Origin: Symbiobacterium sp040797425
Lineage (GTDB): Bacteria; Bacillota; Sulfobacillia; Symbiobacteriales; Symbiobacteriaceae
Direction: 5' to 3'
Assembly: GCF_040797425.1 (NCBI RefSeq)
Contig: NZ_JBFNEH010000003.1
Span: 58,472-122,471 of the forward strand
Length of the DNA: 64,000 bases
Part shown: piece by piece, positions 1 through 7,320 of the stretch
Numbering within the stretch: position 1 is the first letter of the stretch
Layout of the letters: the number at the start of each line of letters is the position of its first letter
The notes under the pieces: model-generated
The model's database searches: none
The model's input: only the letters and a program-made list of their open reading frames with translations
What the model was told of the DNA's origin: nothing
Program-made: the position numbers and the translations under genes

Positions 1-531
1 GCTCGTGTCGATGCGATCCAGGCGGGCCAGTTCGGCCCCGCCGGGGCCCAGGTCCTGTCCGGCGGCATCCAGCAGCCGCACGCCCAGGGCCTGGGCCATG
101 CCCGCGCCGCCGTCGTTGGTGGCGCTGCCGCCGATGCCGATGATCAGGCGCGCCGCGCCTTCGTCCAGCGCGCGGCGGATCAGCTCGCCGGTGCCGTAGG
201 TCGTGGTGATGAGGGGGTTCCGGCGCTCCCGGGGAACCAGGGGGAGGCCGGAGGCCTGGGCCATCTCGATGACGGCCGTCCGGCCGTCGCCGAGGATGCC
301 GAACGTGGCCTGCACCGGCTCGCCCAGGGGCCCGCGGACCGCGGTGGTGATCAGCCGGCCGCCGGTGGCGTCTACCAGCGCCTGCACCGTGCCCTCGCCG
401 CCATCGGCCATGGGTACCAGGGCGAGCTCGGCATCGGGGAGGACGCGCAGCACCCCGGCGGCCATCGCCTCCGCCACCTGGGCCGCAGTCAGGGAGCCCT
501 TGTAGGAGTCTGGGGCGATCACGATCTTCAT
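1..531 (-). CDS. glxK: Glycerate kinase, GlxK/GarK type (C-terminus beyond window)
   Basis: Phosphorylates D-glycerate with ATP in the cytoplasm, feeding glyoxylate or glycerate carbon into glycolysis. The reverse strand reads from an ATG at 531 without a stop to the window edge (177 codons; the family is about 375-380 residues, so roughly the N-terminal half is present). The family signature APDSYKGSL lies at residues 6-14, followed by MADGGEGT and the glycine-rich GIGGSATNDGGAG stretch near residue 135. A GGGAGGG ribosome site precedes the ATG. It is divergent from the CPBP gene across a 400-bp gap. Identity is clear from the motifs; whether the product is 2- or 3-phosphoglycerate cannot be told from sequence. 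Confidence 0.93.
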   Translation of the reverse strand, partial: MKIVIAPDSYKGSLTAAQVAEAMAAGVLRVLPDAELALVPMADGGEGTVQALVDATGGRLITTAVRGPLGEPVQATFGILGDGRTAVIEMAQASGLPLVPRERRNPLITTTYGTGELIRRALDEGAARLIIGIGGSATNDGGAGMAQALGVRLLDAAGQDLGPGGAELARLDRIDTS

Positions 532-858
532 GGCAAGCCCTCCCAGGGGTTGAGTTGCGTCCGACGGCACTTGACGGACCGCAGGATCCTGCCCCCCGTG
601 CGGCGTCCGGACGTTTCCCGACAGGGTCCGATTCTCCTCTGGCTGTTTGTGCCTATTTTGACTCAGGAAAAACCGGCCAGGGGGTCGTAGGCCATGTGAA
701 CCATTCCGCCGGTGTGCGACGCGGGGCGGCTACATCGTTGCCGAGCACGGTCCGGTGCAGCGTGCCGGGGTTCCGGGACGGCACCCTGCGGGCCTGTGCC
801 CTTCCGCCCGTGCAGGGCGGGTGCAGCAGCGGGAGTGGGCGAGACGCACATGCCTTAA

Positions 859-904
859 TTAGTTCTATATCCCTATATTCCTACCGTTTTGGCATAGCTA
901 TACT
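859..904 (+). promoter_or_regulatory. AT-rich box and -10 element before the CPBP gene
   Basis: In a very GC-rich gap (532-938, no gene seen) there is an AT-rich stretch at 859-882 (TTAGTTCTATAT, CCCTATATTCC) followed by a good -10, TATACT, at 899-904. No convincing -35 hexamer sits 17 bp upstream; the AT-rich box occupies that place, so a regulator may bind there. A similar box occurs at 61,699-61,725. The rest of the gap holds no structure I can name. Confidence 0.35.
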
Positions 905-938
905 CGGGGTTAACAGACACGAGAGGGGAGGGCCCGCA

Positions 939-2516
939 GTGCACGTGCAGCAGGCGATTCGCAACGCCAACCTCCTGCTCCTGGTTACCGTCGTCCTGGT
1001 AATCCTGCCGGGCAGTCTCGCACAGCGCCTGGATGTCGGCAGCGGGCTCATCTTCACCGAACTGGTCTGCATCCTCCTGCCCACGCTGCTGCTGATCCGG
1101 CGGGAGGGCGCAGATTGGCGTGAGGCGGCGGCCTGGCGGGGCGCACGCCCCGAGGAGTTGCGGCTGGCCATCCCCATCGGCTTCGGCGCGTGGGCGCTCG
1201 GGACGTCGATTACAGGCCTGATGATCGCCTTCACCGGGTATCAGGCGCCGGGGCTGACGTCGCCCGAGTCCGTTGCCGCCGGCCTCGTCCTCTTCGTGGC
1301 CCTTACGGTGTTTGCGCCCGTCTGCGAGGAGATTCTCTTCCGGGGTTACATCTTCCGGGCCTACGCGCTCTGTGGCCCCCGGTGGGCCGTGGTGGGCTCG
1401 GCCCTGCTGTTCGCGTTCTACCATCTGCGCCTGCAGGGTCTGCCCGGGCTCTTGCCCGCGGCCTTCGCCCTGGGCGCCCTCCGCTGGCGGACGGGATCGC
1501 TGTTGCCCGGCGTGCTGGCCCACGCGGCGCAGAACTCGGTGTCGGCGACCATCCTGTTGCTCTCTGCCCTGGGCGTGACTCTGCCCGATCCGCTGCTGAT
1601 GGGGATCATGCTGGCGATGCTCCTTGCGGGCTTCGTCGCCTTCCGCCGCCTCCTGCGGCTCAGCCCGGCGCCCTCGGCGGGCGAGGGGGAACGCGCCGCC
1701 CGGACGGGACTCGGCGGGCTCTGGCCCCTGATCCCATTCGCGGCGGTCTACGTCTTGGCCGCGGCGGCCGAGACCGGTGTGATCTCCGTGCCCGGCGCTG
1801 CGCCTGCGGTGCCCGCGGAACCGCCGGCGCTGGAGGCTGTCACCTTCGAGCGCCCGCAGGTCTGGCGTTACGAGATCCGCAACGTCGCCGACGACGTGGT
1901 GGGCAGCATGGAATGCCGCCTTACCCCCGAGCCCACCAGCTACGCGCTGCGCTGCACCTCCGCCAACCAGGCGTGGCGCGTCGAGCAGGGGGGCTCCACC
2001 TTCCAGTCCGACGCGACCACGGGGGAGATCGCCATCCGGTGGAACAGGGCGGACCTCCGGCTGCTGGAGCTGAGCGATCGGGTGTCGTGGACGGAGAGCG
2101 CGGTCCGCCACGAGACCCGGGTCGAACCGGCGGGCGACGGGCTGCGCCTCACGGTGCGGGTGACCATGCCCGGGGGCGCCAGCGAGCATTCCGCGAGCAT
2201 GGCGCTGCCGGCTGGCGCCGTCCTGGCCCAGGAGCTGCCCTGGCGGCTCTCCCTGGCCGTCATGACGGAGGAGCGGACGGATATGATAGCCCTCGCGACG
2301 CCCCTGAAGTGGAACCCGGAGTCTGGGACCTCGGCGCCGGCCATCGAGCCGGTCGGACTCTCTCTCACGCGGGCCAGGGCGGAGACAGGCGATGCGTGGC
2401 AGGCCACGCTGGGCGACCGGCTGGAGGCGTGGTACGCCGCTGACGCTCCCCACACGCTGCTCCGGTTCGATTACGTGGGCCATTCGTACCGCCTCGTGGA
2501 ACAGCGAACAGAGTAG
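939..2516 (+). CDS. CPBP-family intramembrane protease-like protein with extra C-terminal domain
   Basis: Membrane protein of the CPBP (Abi/CAAX-like) glutamic protease family. From a GTG at 939 (ribosome site GGGGAGG 8 bp upstream) it has 525 residues. The family motifs are present in order: EEILFR (E130, E131, R135), the F-x-x-x-H motif with H162, and H195/N199 in HAAQN. Several transmembrane helices cover residues 10-265. From about residue 290 to the end a predicted outside domain of about 230 residues follows one more transmembrane helix; it is not part of the usual 200-300 residue family core and I do not recognise it. Substrate unknown; members elsewhere act in prenyl-protein processing, bacteriocin self-immunity or sigma-factor signalling. 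An upstream in-frame extension to 555 is open but lacks a start context. Confidence 0.85.
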   Translation: MHVQQAIRNANLLLLVTVVLVILPGSLAQRLDVGSGLIFTELVCILLPTLLLIRREGADWREAAAWRGARPEELRLAIPIGFGAWALGTSITGLMIAFTGYQAPGLTSPESVAAGLVLFVALTVFAPVCEEILFRGYIFRAYALCGPRWAVVGSALLFAFYHLRLQGLPGLLPAAFALGALRWRTGSLLPGVLAHAAQNSVSATILLLSALGVTLPDPLLMGIMLAMLLAGFVAFRRLLRLSPAPSAGEGERAARTGLGGLWPLIPFAAVYVLAAAAETGVISVPGAAPAVPAEPPALEAVTFERPQVWRYEIRNVADDVVGSMECRLTPEPTSYALRCTSANQAWRVEQGGSTFQSDATTGEIAIRWNRADLRLLELSDRVSWTESAVRHETRVEPAGDGLRLTVRVTMPGGASEHSASMALPAGAVLAQELPWRLSLAVMTEERTDMIALATPLKWNPESGTSAPAIEPVGLSLTRARAETGDAWQATLGDRLEAWYAADAPHTLLRFDYVGHSYRLVEQRTE

Positions 2517-2530
2517 GATCACGATTCGAA

Positions 2531-2558
2531 CGGGGGTGCCCCACCAGGGGCACCCCCG
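2531..2558 (+). terminator. Terminator after the CPBP gene
   Basis: Perfect 12-bp inverted repeat (CGGGGGTGCCCC, loop ACCA, complement) 14 bp after the stop at 2516. The T tract is weak (CTTCC). It could also serve the relic reading from the other strand. Confidence 0.7.
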
Positions 2559-2590
2559 CTTCCATGCGGTGTGCGCACGGCCGGCCCAAG

Positions 2591-2695
2591 CTAGAGCCAG
2601 CGTCTGCGCAGCTCGTGCTTCAGGATCTTCCCGTTGGAGTTGCGGGGCAGCGCCGGGACCGGCTCGTGTTCGACGCTGAGGAGGAAGTCAAACAC
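2591..2695 (-). pseudogene. Relic of an acyl-CoA synthetase C-terminus
   Basis: A 34-codon reading frame starts at a GTG (2695) behind GGGAGG. It ends with PRNSNGKILKHELRRRWL, the hallmark C-terminal tail of AMP-forming acyl-CoA synthetases, including the Lys that contacts the adenylate intermediate (in NGKILK). Nothing of the preceding 450-500 residues remains; upstream is non-coding. The stub keeps a promoter (2731-2760) and ribosome site, so it may still be transcribed. It is best read as the residue of a deletion. It sits just upstream of the regulator of the phenylacetyl-CoA genes, a pathway that needs a CoA ligase, but the tail is of the general fatty-acid/acetate ligase kind, not diagnostic of PaaK. 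Confidence 0.7.
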
Positions 2696-2730
2696 GAGGC
2701 GGCCTCCCTTCTCTACATCTGATAGATCCA

Positions 2731-2760
2731 ACTATACCTTTAACTCTGACTTTTGGTCAA
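2731..2760 (-). promoter_or_regulatory. Sigma-A promoter reading toward the synthetase relic
   Basis: On the reverse strand TTGACC (2755-2760), an 18-bp gap and TATAGT (2731-2736). It points at the GTG at 2695. Confidence 0.6.
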
Positions 2761-2849
2761 GGTGGATGGGTCCCGTCCCACGGGGCGCCGACGGCTGGCG
2801 GGGGAGCGGGCGTCGGCCGGTGGCGAGGGAGTGTACTCCCGCCGCGTGC

Positions 2850-2873
2850 GCTCTGTTCGCCGTTGTTGTTGAT
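2850..2873 (+). repeat. Single copy of the 29.5-kb array core
   Basis: GCTCTGTTCGC followed by GTTGTTGAT, in the context GCCGCGTGC just before it. This matches the core of the 80-81 bp tandem units at 29.5 kb (GCCGCGTACGCTCTGTTCTG ... GTGTTGA). An inverted copy lies 90 bp on. The gap 2696-3198 has no gene besides these copies and the terminator at 3128. Confidence 0.55.
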
Positions 2874-2960
2874 CGTCGTGCCGGCGGATTGCCACTGCCG
2901 CGGACGTCGGTAAGTAGCCGGCAAAGTGAGCGATCCAAGGGGCCAGCTGTCCCCGGTCGT

Positions 2961-2985
2961 CATCAACAGCCGCTGCGAACAGAGC
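2961..2985 (-). repeat. Inverted single copy of the array core
   Basis: On the reverse strand GCTCTGTTCGCAGCGGCTGT followed by TGATG. Together with the forward copy at 2850-2873 it forms an imperfect inverted repeat about 135 bp across, so a transcript could fold one copy onto the other. Confidence 0.55.
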
Positions 2986-3127
2986 GGACGGCACGGGGCA
3001 CCCCCCACCTGGGCGGCCGCCCACAGGCCTCTCCAGTCCCAGGCGGTCGTCAACGCAGATGCGACCGGCCACGGGCGAGAAACGAGCGGACTGCAGGGGG
3101 CAACCTGCGGTCCGCGGCGAGCAGGCA

Positions 3128-3161
3128 AAATCCGGGCATAGCCGATTGGGCGCCCGGATTT
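3128..3161 (-). terminator. Terminator of the 3199-3591 gene
   Basis: Perfect 10-bp inverted repeat AAATCCGGGC / GCCCGGATTT with a 14-nt loop, 38 bp beyond the stop of the reverse-strand gene; the A run on the plus strand gives a T run in the right direction. Confidence 0.75.
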
Positions 3162-3198
3162 GCGTTTCCACGATGGCGTTGTAAGCGGAGGAGCGATC

Positions 3199-3591
3199 CT
3201 ATGCCTCGTCCGGCTTGGGCTCCTCCCCGGACGGACCTTCGGGAGCGGGGCCTTCCTGGTCCGGCTCCGGGTCGGGCTTGTGCAACTCAGGGTTGTAGAG
3301 GACCCCGGTCTCCAGCGCCCACTGACGCCACTCTTCCAGGCTGTTGAAGCGCCGGAACCCATAGTACTTCTGATAGTATTCCTGGGCGAAGATCTGGTCG
3401 ATCTGCTCGACCGTCAGCCCGGTTGCGGCGGAAAGCTCCGACGCGCTCATGGCGCGCCCGTACTTCACGAGGTAGTCGTCCAGCAGCTTCCAGATCTTCA
3501 GGGTGATCGTGCTGGTCGTGCCAGTGCCGAGGGTTCGTGCGGTGGAGTAGTACGCCTCCGCGCCCCCGTTGCCGGCTGTGGCCTGGGCCAT
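3199..3591 (-). CDS. Hypothetical protein with helix-turn-helix-like centre
   Basis: 130 residues from the ATG at 3591, chosen because GGAGGG stands 7 bp before it; an upstream in-frame extension to 3654 has no ribosome site. The centre (about residues 40-75, GRAMSASELSAATGLTVEQI) looks like a small winged or simple helix-turn-helix, followed by an aromatic-rich helix and a Pro/Glu/Asp-rich acidic tail of 25 residues. No family recognised. It is divergent from the TetR gene and ends at a clear terminator, so it is a monocistronic unit. It might be a DNA-binding protein, but that rests on the centre alone. Confidence 0.7.
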   Translation of the reverse strand: MAQATAGNGGAEAYYSTARTLGTGTTSTITLKIWKLLDDYLVKYGRAMSASELSAATGLTVEQIDQIFAQEYYQKYYGFRRFNSLEEWRQWALETGVLYNPELHKPDPEPDQEGPAPEGPSGEEPKPDEA

Positions 3592-3801
3592 GGTGGAATC
3601 CCTCCGTCTATCCCATACTTCCCGGAAATGGTTGCTCGTACTCATCACTGGCAAAAAGTCTCCGAAAGTCTTCTTACGATTCGCCCTGGGTACTCGAGTT
3701 TCCTGCCTCCGGCCTTCCAGGACCCGCCCTCAGGTCGGGAGGTCACGGGGGGACGGGGCACCGAGGAGGCAACCGTAACGGCACCTCGACGCGACTCCCT
3801 G

Positions 3802-3850
3802 TTGACCGGGACTGACTTGCGCGAATAAACTGGGAACAAGCAAGCGCTTG
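3802..3850 (+). promoter_or_regulatory. Promoter and likely TetR operator of the paa region
   Basis: TTGACC (3802-3807), 18 bp, TAAACT (3826-3831), then the perfect palindrome CAAGCGCTTG at 3841-3850, just at or after the expected transcription start. The position fits an autoregulatory TetR operator controlling the regulator and probably the paa genes downstream. The gap 3592-3801 shows nothing else. Confidence 0.6.
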
Positions 3851-3864
3851 GTAGGGGGTAGCAG

Positions 3865-4446
3865 ATGGCCCGGTCCGGACGGAAGGAGGAGCTGGTGGCG
3901 GCGGCGGTGACCCTGTTCAGCCGGAAGGGGTACCACGCCACAACCGTGCGGGAGATTGCCGATGCGGTGGGCATCCTCTCCGGGTCGCTGTACGCCCACG
4001 TGCGGTCGAAGGCGGAACTGCTCTACGAGGCGGTGGTGCAGGCGTCGGAGCGCTTTCAGGCGGCGGTGGCGCCCATCGCGGCGGAAACGGGCCCCGCGGG
4101 GGATCGGCTCCGCCGGGCACTTGCCGCCCACATCCGCGTGGTGGCCGAGTCTCCGGCCGCAGCGGCCGTGTTCCTGCACGAGTGGAAGGCGCTCCCGCCC
4201 GAGCACCGGGCTCAGGCCGTGGCGCACCGGCAGGCCTACGAGGACCTGCTGGCCCGGATCATCCGGGAAGGCGTGGAGGCGGGCGAGTTCCGGCCGCTGG
4301 ACCAGCGCTTCGTCCGCCTGCTCGTGCTGAGCGTGGCCAACTGGGCCTACCAGTGGTACCGGCCGGACGGCCCCCTCAGCCCGGAGCAGGTGGCCGACCG
4401 GTTCTACGACATCATCGCGGAGGGGCTGCTGCGGCGCAACCCGTGA
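3865..4446 (+). CDS. TetR-family transcriptional regulator, probable paa repressor
   Basis: 193 residues, the normal TetR length. The N-terminal DNA-binding domain is typical: a helix with AAAVTLFSRKGYHATTVREI, then ADAVGILSGSLYAHVRSKAE (about residues 10-52). The C-terminal two thirds is an all-helical ligand-binding domain. A purine-rich ribosome site (GTAGGGGG) precedes the ATG. It is followed after 65 bp by paaA on the same strand. In many bacteria the paa genes are controlled by a TetR protein (PaaR) that responds to phenylacetyl-CoA; the same role here is inferred from position and the palindrome at 3841. Confidence 0.85.
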   Translation: MARSGRKEELVAAAVTLFSRKGYHATTVREIADAVGILSGSLYAHVRSKAELLYEAVVQASERFQAAVAPIAAETGPAGDRLRRALAAHIRVVAESPAAAAVFLHEWKALPPEHRAQAVAHRQAYEDLLARIIREGVEAGEFRPLDQRFVRLLVLSVANWAYQWYRPDGPLSPEQVADRFYDIIAEGLLRRNP

Positions 4447-4511
4447 GCGACCGGCAGGGAGCCGTGGGCCCCCTCGCCGTCCACGGCCCGCTGCCCAGAG
4501 GAGGGAGAGCC

Positions 4512-5441
4512 ATGACCTACAGCGACGACCGCCGGGCGGAGTTTCTGGCCCGCGTGGAGCGGGGCGAGAAGATCGAGGCGACCGACTGGATGCCCGACGA
4601 GTACCGCGTCACGATGATCAAGTTCATGCAGATGCACGCACTCTCGGAGCTGATGGGCGCCCTGCCCGAAAAGGAGTGGGTGCCGCGGGCTCCCACGCTG
4701 GCCCGCAAGCTCAGCCTCATGGCCAAGGTGCAGGACGAGGTGGGCCACGCCCAGCTCGTCCTGCGGGTGGCGGAGGATCTGGCGGCGCCCCTGGGCAAGG
4801 GCCGGGAGGAGCTGGTGGAGGAACTCTTCACCGGCCAGTGCAAGTTCCACAACGTCTTCCACATGCCCGCCCCCACCTGGGCCGACGCCGGGATCATCGG
4901 CTGGCTGGTGGACGGCGCCGCCGTGGTCTCCCAGGCCGCGCTGCTCAGCTCGTCGTACGGCCCGTACGCCCGGGTGCTGCAGCGGGTCTGCGCCGAGGAG
5001 GGGTTCCATATCCAGCACGGCGAGTCGATCTGCCTCGCCCTCGCCGAGGGCACGCCCGCGCAGCGGCAGATGCTCCAGGACGCCCTCAACCGCTGGTGGG
5101 AGGCGCTGCTGCTCTTCTTCGGCCCGGCGGAGACCAACTCGCCCTCGGCCACCATCCTGCTGAAGTACCGCTTCCGCACCAAGACCAACGAGGAGCTGCG
5201 CCAGAAGTTCCTCACCAAGTACGTGCCCCGCATCCGGGCGCTGGGCCTCACCATCCCCGACCCGGCCCTGCGCTACGACGAGGAGGCCGGGCGGTGGGTC
5301 TACACCCCGCCGGACTGGTCGAAGCTGAAGGCCATCGCCCGCAACGAGGGGCCGCTCTCGCAGTACCGGCTGGGGCTCCGGCGGCTCTCGTATGAGCAGG
5401 GGCGCTGGGTGCGCGAGGCGCTCATGGCGCAGGCGGTGTAA
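4512..5441 (+). CDS. paaA: 1,2-phenylacetyl-CoA epoxidase catalytic subunit PaaA
   Basis: Catalytic diiron subunit of the multicomponent monooxygenase that epoxidises the ring of phenylacetyl-CoA. 309 residues, as in the family. Start ATG at 4512 behind GGAGGGAGAG. Diiron ligands are visible as VQDEVGHAQ (E76, H79) and CAEEGFH (E163, H166) in the ferritin-like fold. The C-terminal LTIPDPALRYDEE segment is characteristic of PaaA. It opens the operon paaA-paaB-paaC-paaD with gaps of 12 and 27 bp and a final overlap. Confidence 0.95.
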   Translation: MTYSDDRRAEFLARVERGEKIEATDWMPDEYRVTMIKFMQMHALSELMGALPEKEWVPRAPTLARKLSLMAKVQDEVGHAQLVLRVAEDLAAPLGKGREELVEELFTGQCKFHNVFHMPAPTWADAGIIGWLVDGAAVVSQAALLSSSYGPYARVLQRVCAEEGFHIQHGESICLALAEGTPAQRQMLQDALNRWWEALLLFFGPAETNSPSATILLKYRFRTKTNEELRQKFLTKYVPRIRALGLTIPDPALRYDEEAGRWVYTPPDWSKLKAIARNEGPLSQYRLGLRRLSYEQGRWVREALMAQAV

Positions 5442-5453
5442 GGGGGAGAGGCG

Positions 5454-5906
5454 ATGGACGCGGCGCGCAAGCCAGGGTTTGCAGAGCAGGTGCCAGCGGG
5501 CCCGTTGGGCACCGCACCGGCGGCACCGGCAGAAACGGTGCGGCAGGCGCCGGGCGAGGCGGGGACCGCCGCACGGTCGGAGCGGCAGTTCCGCATCTAC
5601 GAGATCTTCGTCCAGAAAGACCACCTGAGCCCCCACGTGTGGGTGGGGTCGGTGGCGGCGGGCGGACCCGAGGAGGCCCTCGTGCTGGCGCGGGAGCAGT
5701 TCTTGCGCCGCGACGCCGCCGTCTCCATCTGGGCGGTGGAGCAGCAGGCCATCCACCGCACCGACTACGCCGACCGCGACTTCTTCGCCCGGGAGACCGA
5801 CAAGCGCTACCGCACTCTAGCGGGCTACAGCCAGGCCAACGCCGAGCGGTGGCGCAAGTACAGGCGGGCGCTGCTGGACCTGGAGCAGGATTTCGTGCGG
5901 GACTAG
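5454..5906 (+). CDS. paaB: Phenylacetyl-CoA epoxidase subunit PaaB with N-terminal extension
   Basis: Small structural subunit that bridges PaaA-PaaC pairs. The conserved part starts at about residue 43 (QFRIYEIFVQKDHLSPHVWV) and includes VGSVAAGGPEEALVLAREQF and the WAVEQQAI segment. 150 residues compared with about 95 usual: the first 42 residues are an Ala/Gly/Pro-rich extension absent from the typical protein. The ATG at 5454 has a GGGGGAGAGG ribosome site and is the only well-placed start, so the extension is probably made. Confidence 0.92.
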   Translation: MDAARKPGFAEQVPAGPLGTAPAAPAETVRQAPGEAGTAARSERQFRIYEIFVQKDHLSPHVWVGSVAAGGPEEALVLAREQFLRRDAAVSIWAVEQQAIHRTDYADRDFFARETDKRYRTLAGYSQANAERWRKYRRALLDLEQDFVRD

Positions 5907-5933
5907 GCGCCGCCCGCAGGGGAGGGACTTCCG

Positions 5934-6713
5934 ATGGACCGAGCCAGCGTGATTGCGCTGCTGTACCAGCTGGCGGACGACGAGCTGGTGGTGGGCCACC
6001 GCGACTCGGAGTGGCTGGGGCTCGCTCCGCACATCGAGGAGGACGTGGCCTTCTCTTCGATCGCCCAGGACGAGGTGGGCCACGCCACCCTCTTCTACAA
6101 CCTGCTGGCCGACCTGGGCGAAGGGCGGGCGGACGATCTGGCCTTCCTGCGTCCGGCGGCCCTCAGGCGGAACGCCGTGCTGCTGGAGCGGCCCAACGGC
6201 CCGGGCAACTACCTCGACCAGCCCCAGTTCGACTGGGGTTACACCATCGCCCGGCGGCTGTTCTACGACGTGTTCGACCAGATCCGCCTGGAGGTGCTCG
6301 CCGGCTCCAGCTACGCCCCCCTGGCGCAGGCGGCGGTGAAAATCCGGCGGGAGGAGCGGTACCACCTGATCCACCACACCACCTGGTTCCGGCGGCTGGC
6401 CACCGGCACCGACGAGTCCCGGCGGCGCCTGGCCGAAGGCGTCGCCCGCGCCTGGCCGGACGTGGGCGGCCTCTTCTCCCCGGGCGAGGTGGAGCCCGGG
6501 CCGGTCTTCCCCGCCACGCCGGCCGAGTTGTGGGACCGGTGGGTGGCGGCGCTGCAGCCGCTCTTCGCCGAGGTGGGGCTGGCGTGGCCGGGCCGGCCGG
6601 ACCCTGAAGGCGCCTCTCCGGACGGCCGGCGGGGGCAGCACACCGCCGACCTGGCGGAGTTGCTCGAGACGATGGGGGAGGTCTACCGCACCGCCCCCAA
6701 TGCGGCGTGGTGA
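5934..6713 (+). CDS. paaC: Phenylacetyl-CoA epoxidase structural subunit PaaC
   Basis: Ferritin-like partner of PaaA in the epoxidase, about 250 residues in the family and 259 here. It carries LADDELVVGHRDSEW and AQDEVGHATLFYNLL, the latter resembling PaaA's metal helix; PaaC usually does not bind iron. The ATG at 5934 stands behind GGGGAGGG. The stop overlaps the start of paaD, which suggests translational coupling. Confidence 0.94.
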   Translation: MDRASVIALLYQLADDELVVGHRDSEWLGLAPHIEEDVAFSSIAQDEVGHATLFYNLLADLGEGRADDLAFLRPAALRRNAVLLERPNGPGNYLDQPQFDWGYTIARRLFYDVFDQIRLEVLAGSSYAPLAQAAVKIRREERYHLIHHTTWFRRLATGTDESRRRLAEGVARAWPDVGGLFSPGEVEPGPVFPATPAELWDRWVAALQPLFAEVGLAWPGRPDPEGASPDGRRGQHTADLAELLETMGEVYRTAPNAAW

Positions 6714-7246
6714 CGGAGGCGGCCGTCTGGGCCGCCCTGGCCGACGTGCGGGACCCCGAGATCCCGCCGGTTTCGATCGTGGACTTGGGGATGGTGTACC
6801 GGGTGGTGCTGACGGCGGCCGGGGCCGTGCGCATCCGCGTGGAGATCACGCCCACTTACGTGGGCTGCCCGGCCCTGGAGATCATCCGGCGTGACGTGGC
6901 CGCCCGGCTCGGCGCGCTGGAAGGGGTCGCCGGGGTGGAAGTGGCCTTCGTGCTCGACCCGCCCTGGACCAGCGACCGCATCACCCCGGAGGGGCGGGAA
7001 CGGCTCCGCAGCTTCGGCATCGCACCGCCGTCCTGCTCGCGGGCGTCGCCGTCCTCCGCACGGGCCGGGGCGGATCCGTCGGTGCCGCCCCCGCTCACGC
7101 TCATCCTTCCGACCGAGGCGCCTCCCTGTCCGTACTGCGGCTCGCTCGACACCCATCTCGAGAACCTGTTCGGCCCCACCGCCTGCCGGTCCATTTACTA
7201 CTGTGACGGCTGCCGCCAGCCCTTCGAGGGCATGCGCAGCGTGTGA
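6707..7246 (+). CDS. paaD: PaaD: MIP18/DUF59 maturation factor with C-terminal zinc ribbon
   Basis: Needed for iron-sulfur assembly of the epoxidase reductase or for metal loading of the complex. N-terminal DUF59 domain (about residues 5-100: VRDPEIPPVSIVDLGMV, TPTYVGCPALEII). A Gly/Ala/Pro linker follows, and a C-terminal zinc ribbon with CPYCGS and YYCDGCRQPF typical of PaaD. 179 residues. The GTG at 6707 (or the adjacent one at 6710) overlaps paaC. No paaE reductase follows, although PaaD is usually paired with it. Confidence 0.92.
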   Translation: MVTEAAVWAALADVRDPEIPPVSIVDLGMVYRVVLTAAGAVRIRVEITPTYVGCPALEIIRRDVAARLGALEGVAGVEVAFVLDPPWTSDRITPEGRERLRSFGIAPPSCSRASPSSARAGADPSVPPPLTLILPTEAPPCPYCGSLDTHLENLFGPTACRSIYYCDGCRQPFEGMRSV

Positions 7247-7320
7247 ACGGGGCCACTTGCCTGAACCGCCTCTCTTCCTCAGCCGTCAGACTAGTGCAGA
7301 GTGTGCGGAAGGTGATCAGG

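Noticed and set aside
555..938. N-terminal extension of the CPBP gene
   Set aside because: The extra 128 codons have no ribosome site and non-protein-like composition, and they cover the likely promoter; GTG 939 has a good site.
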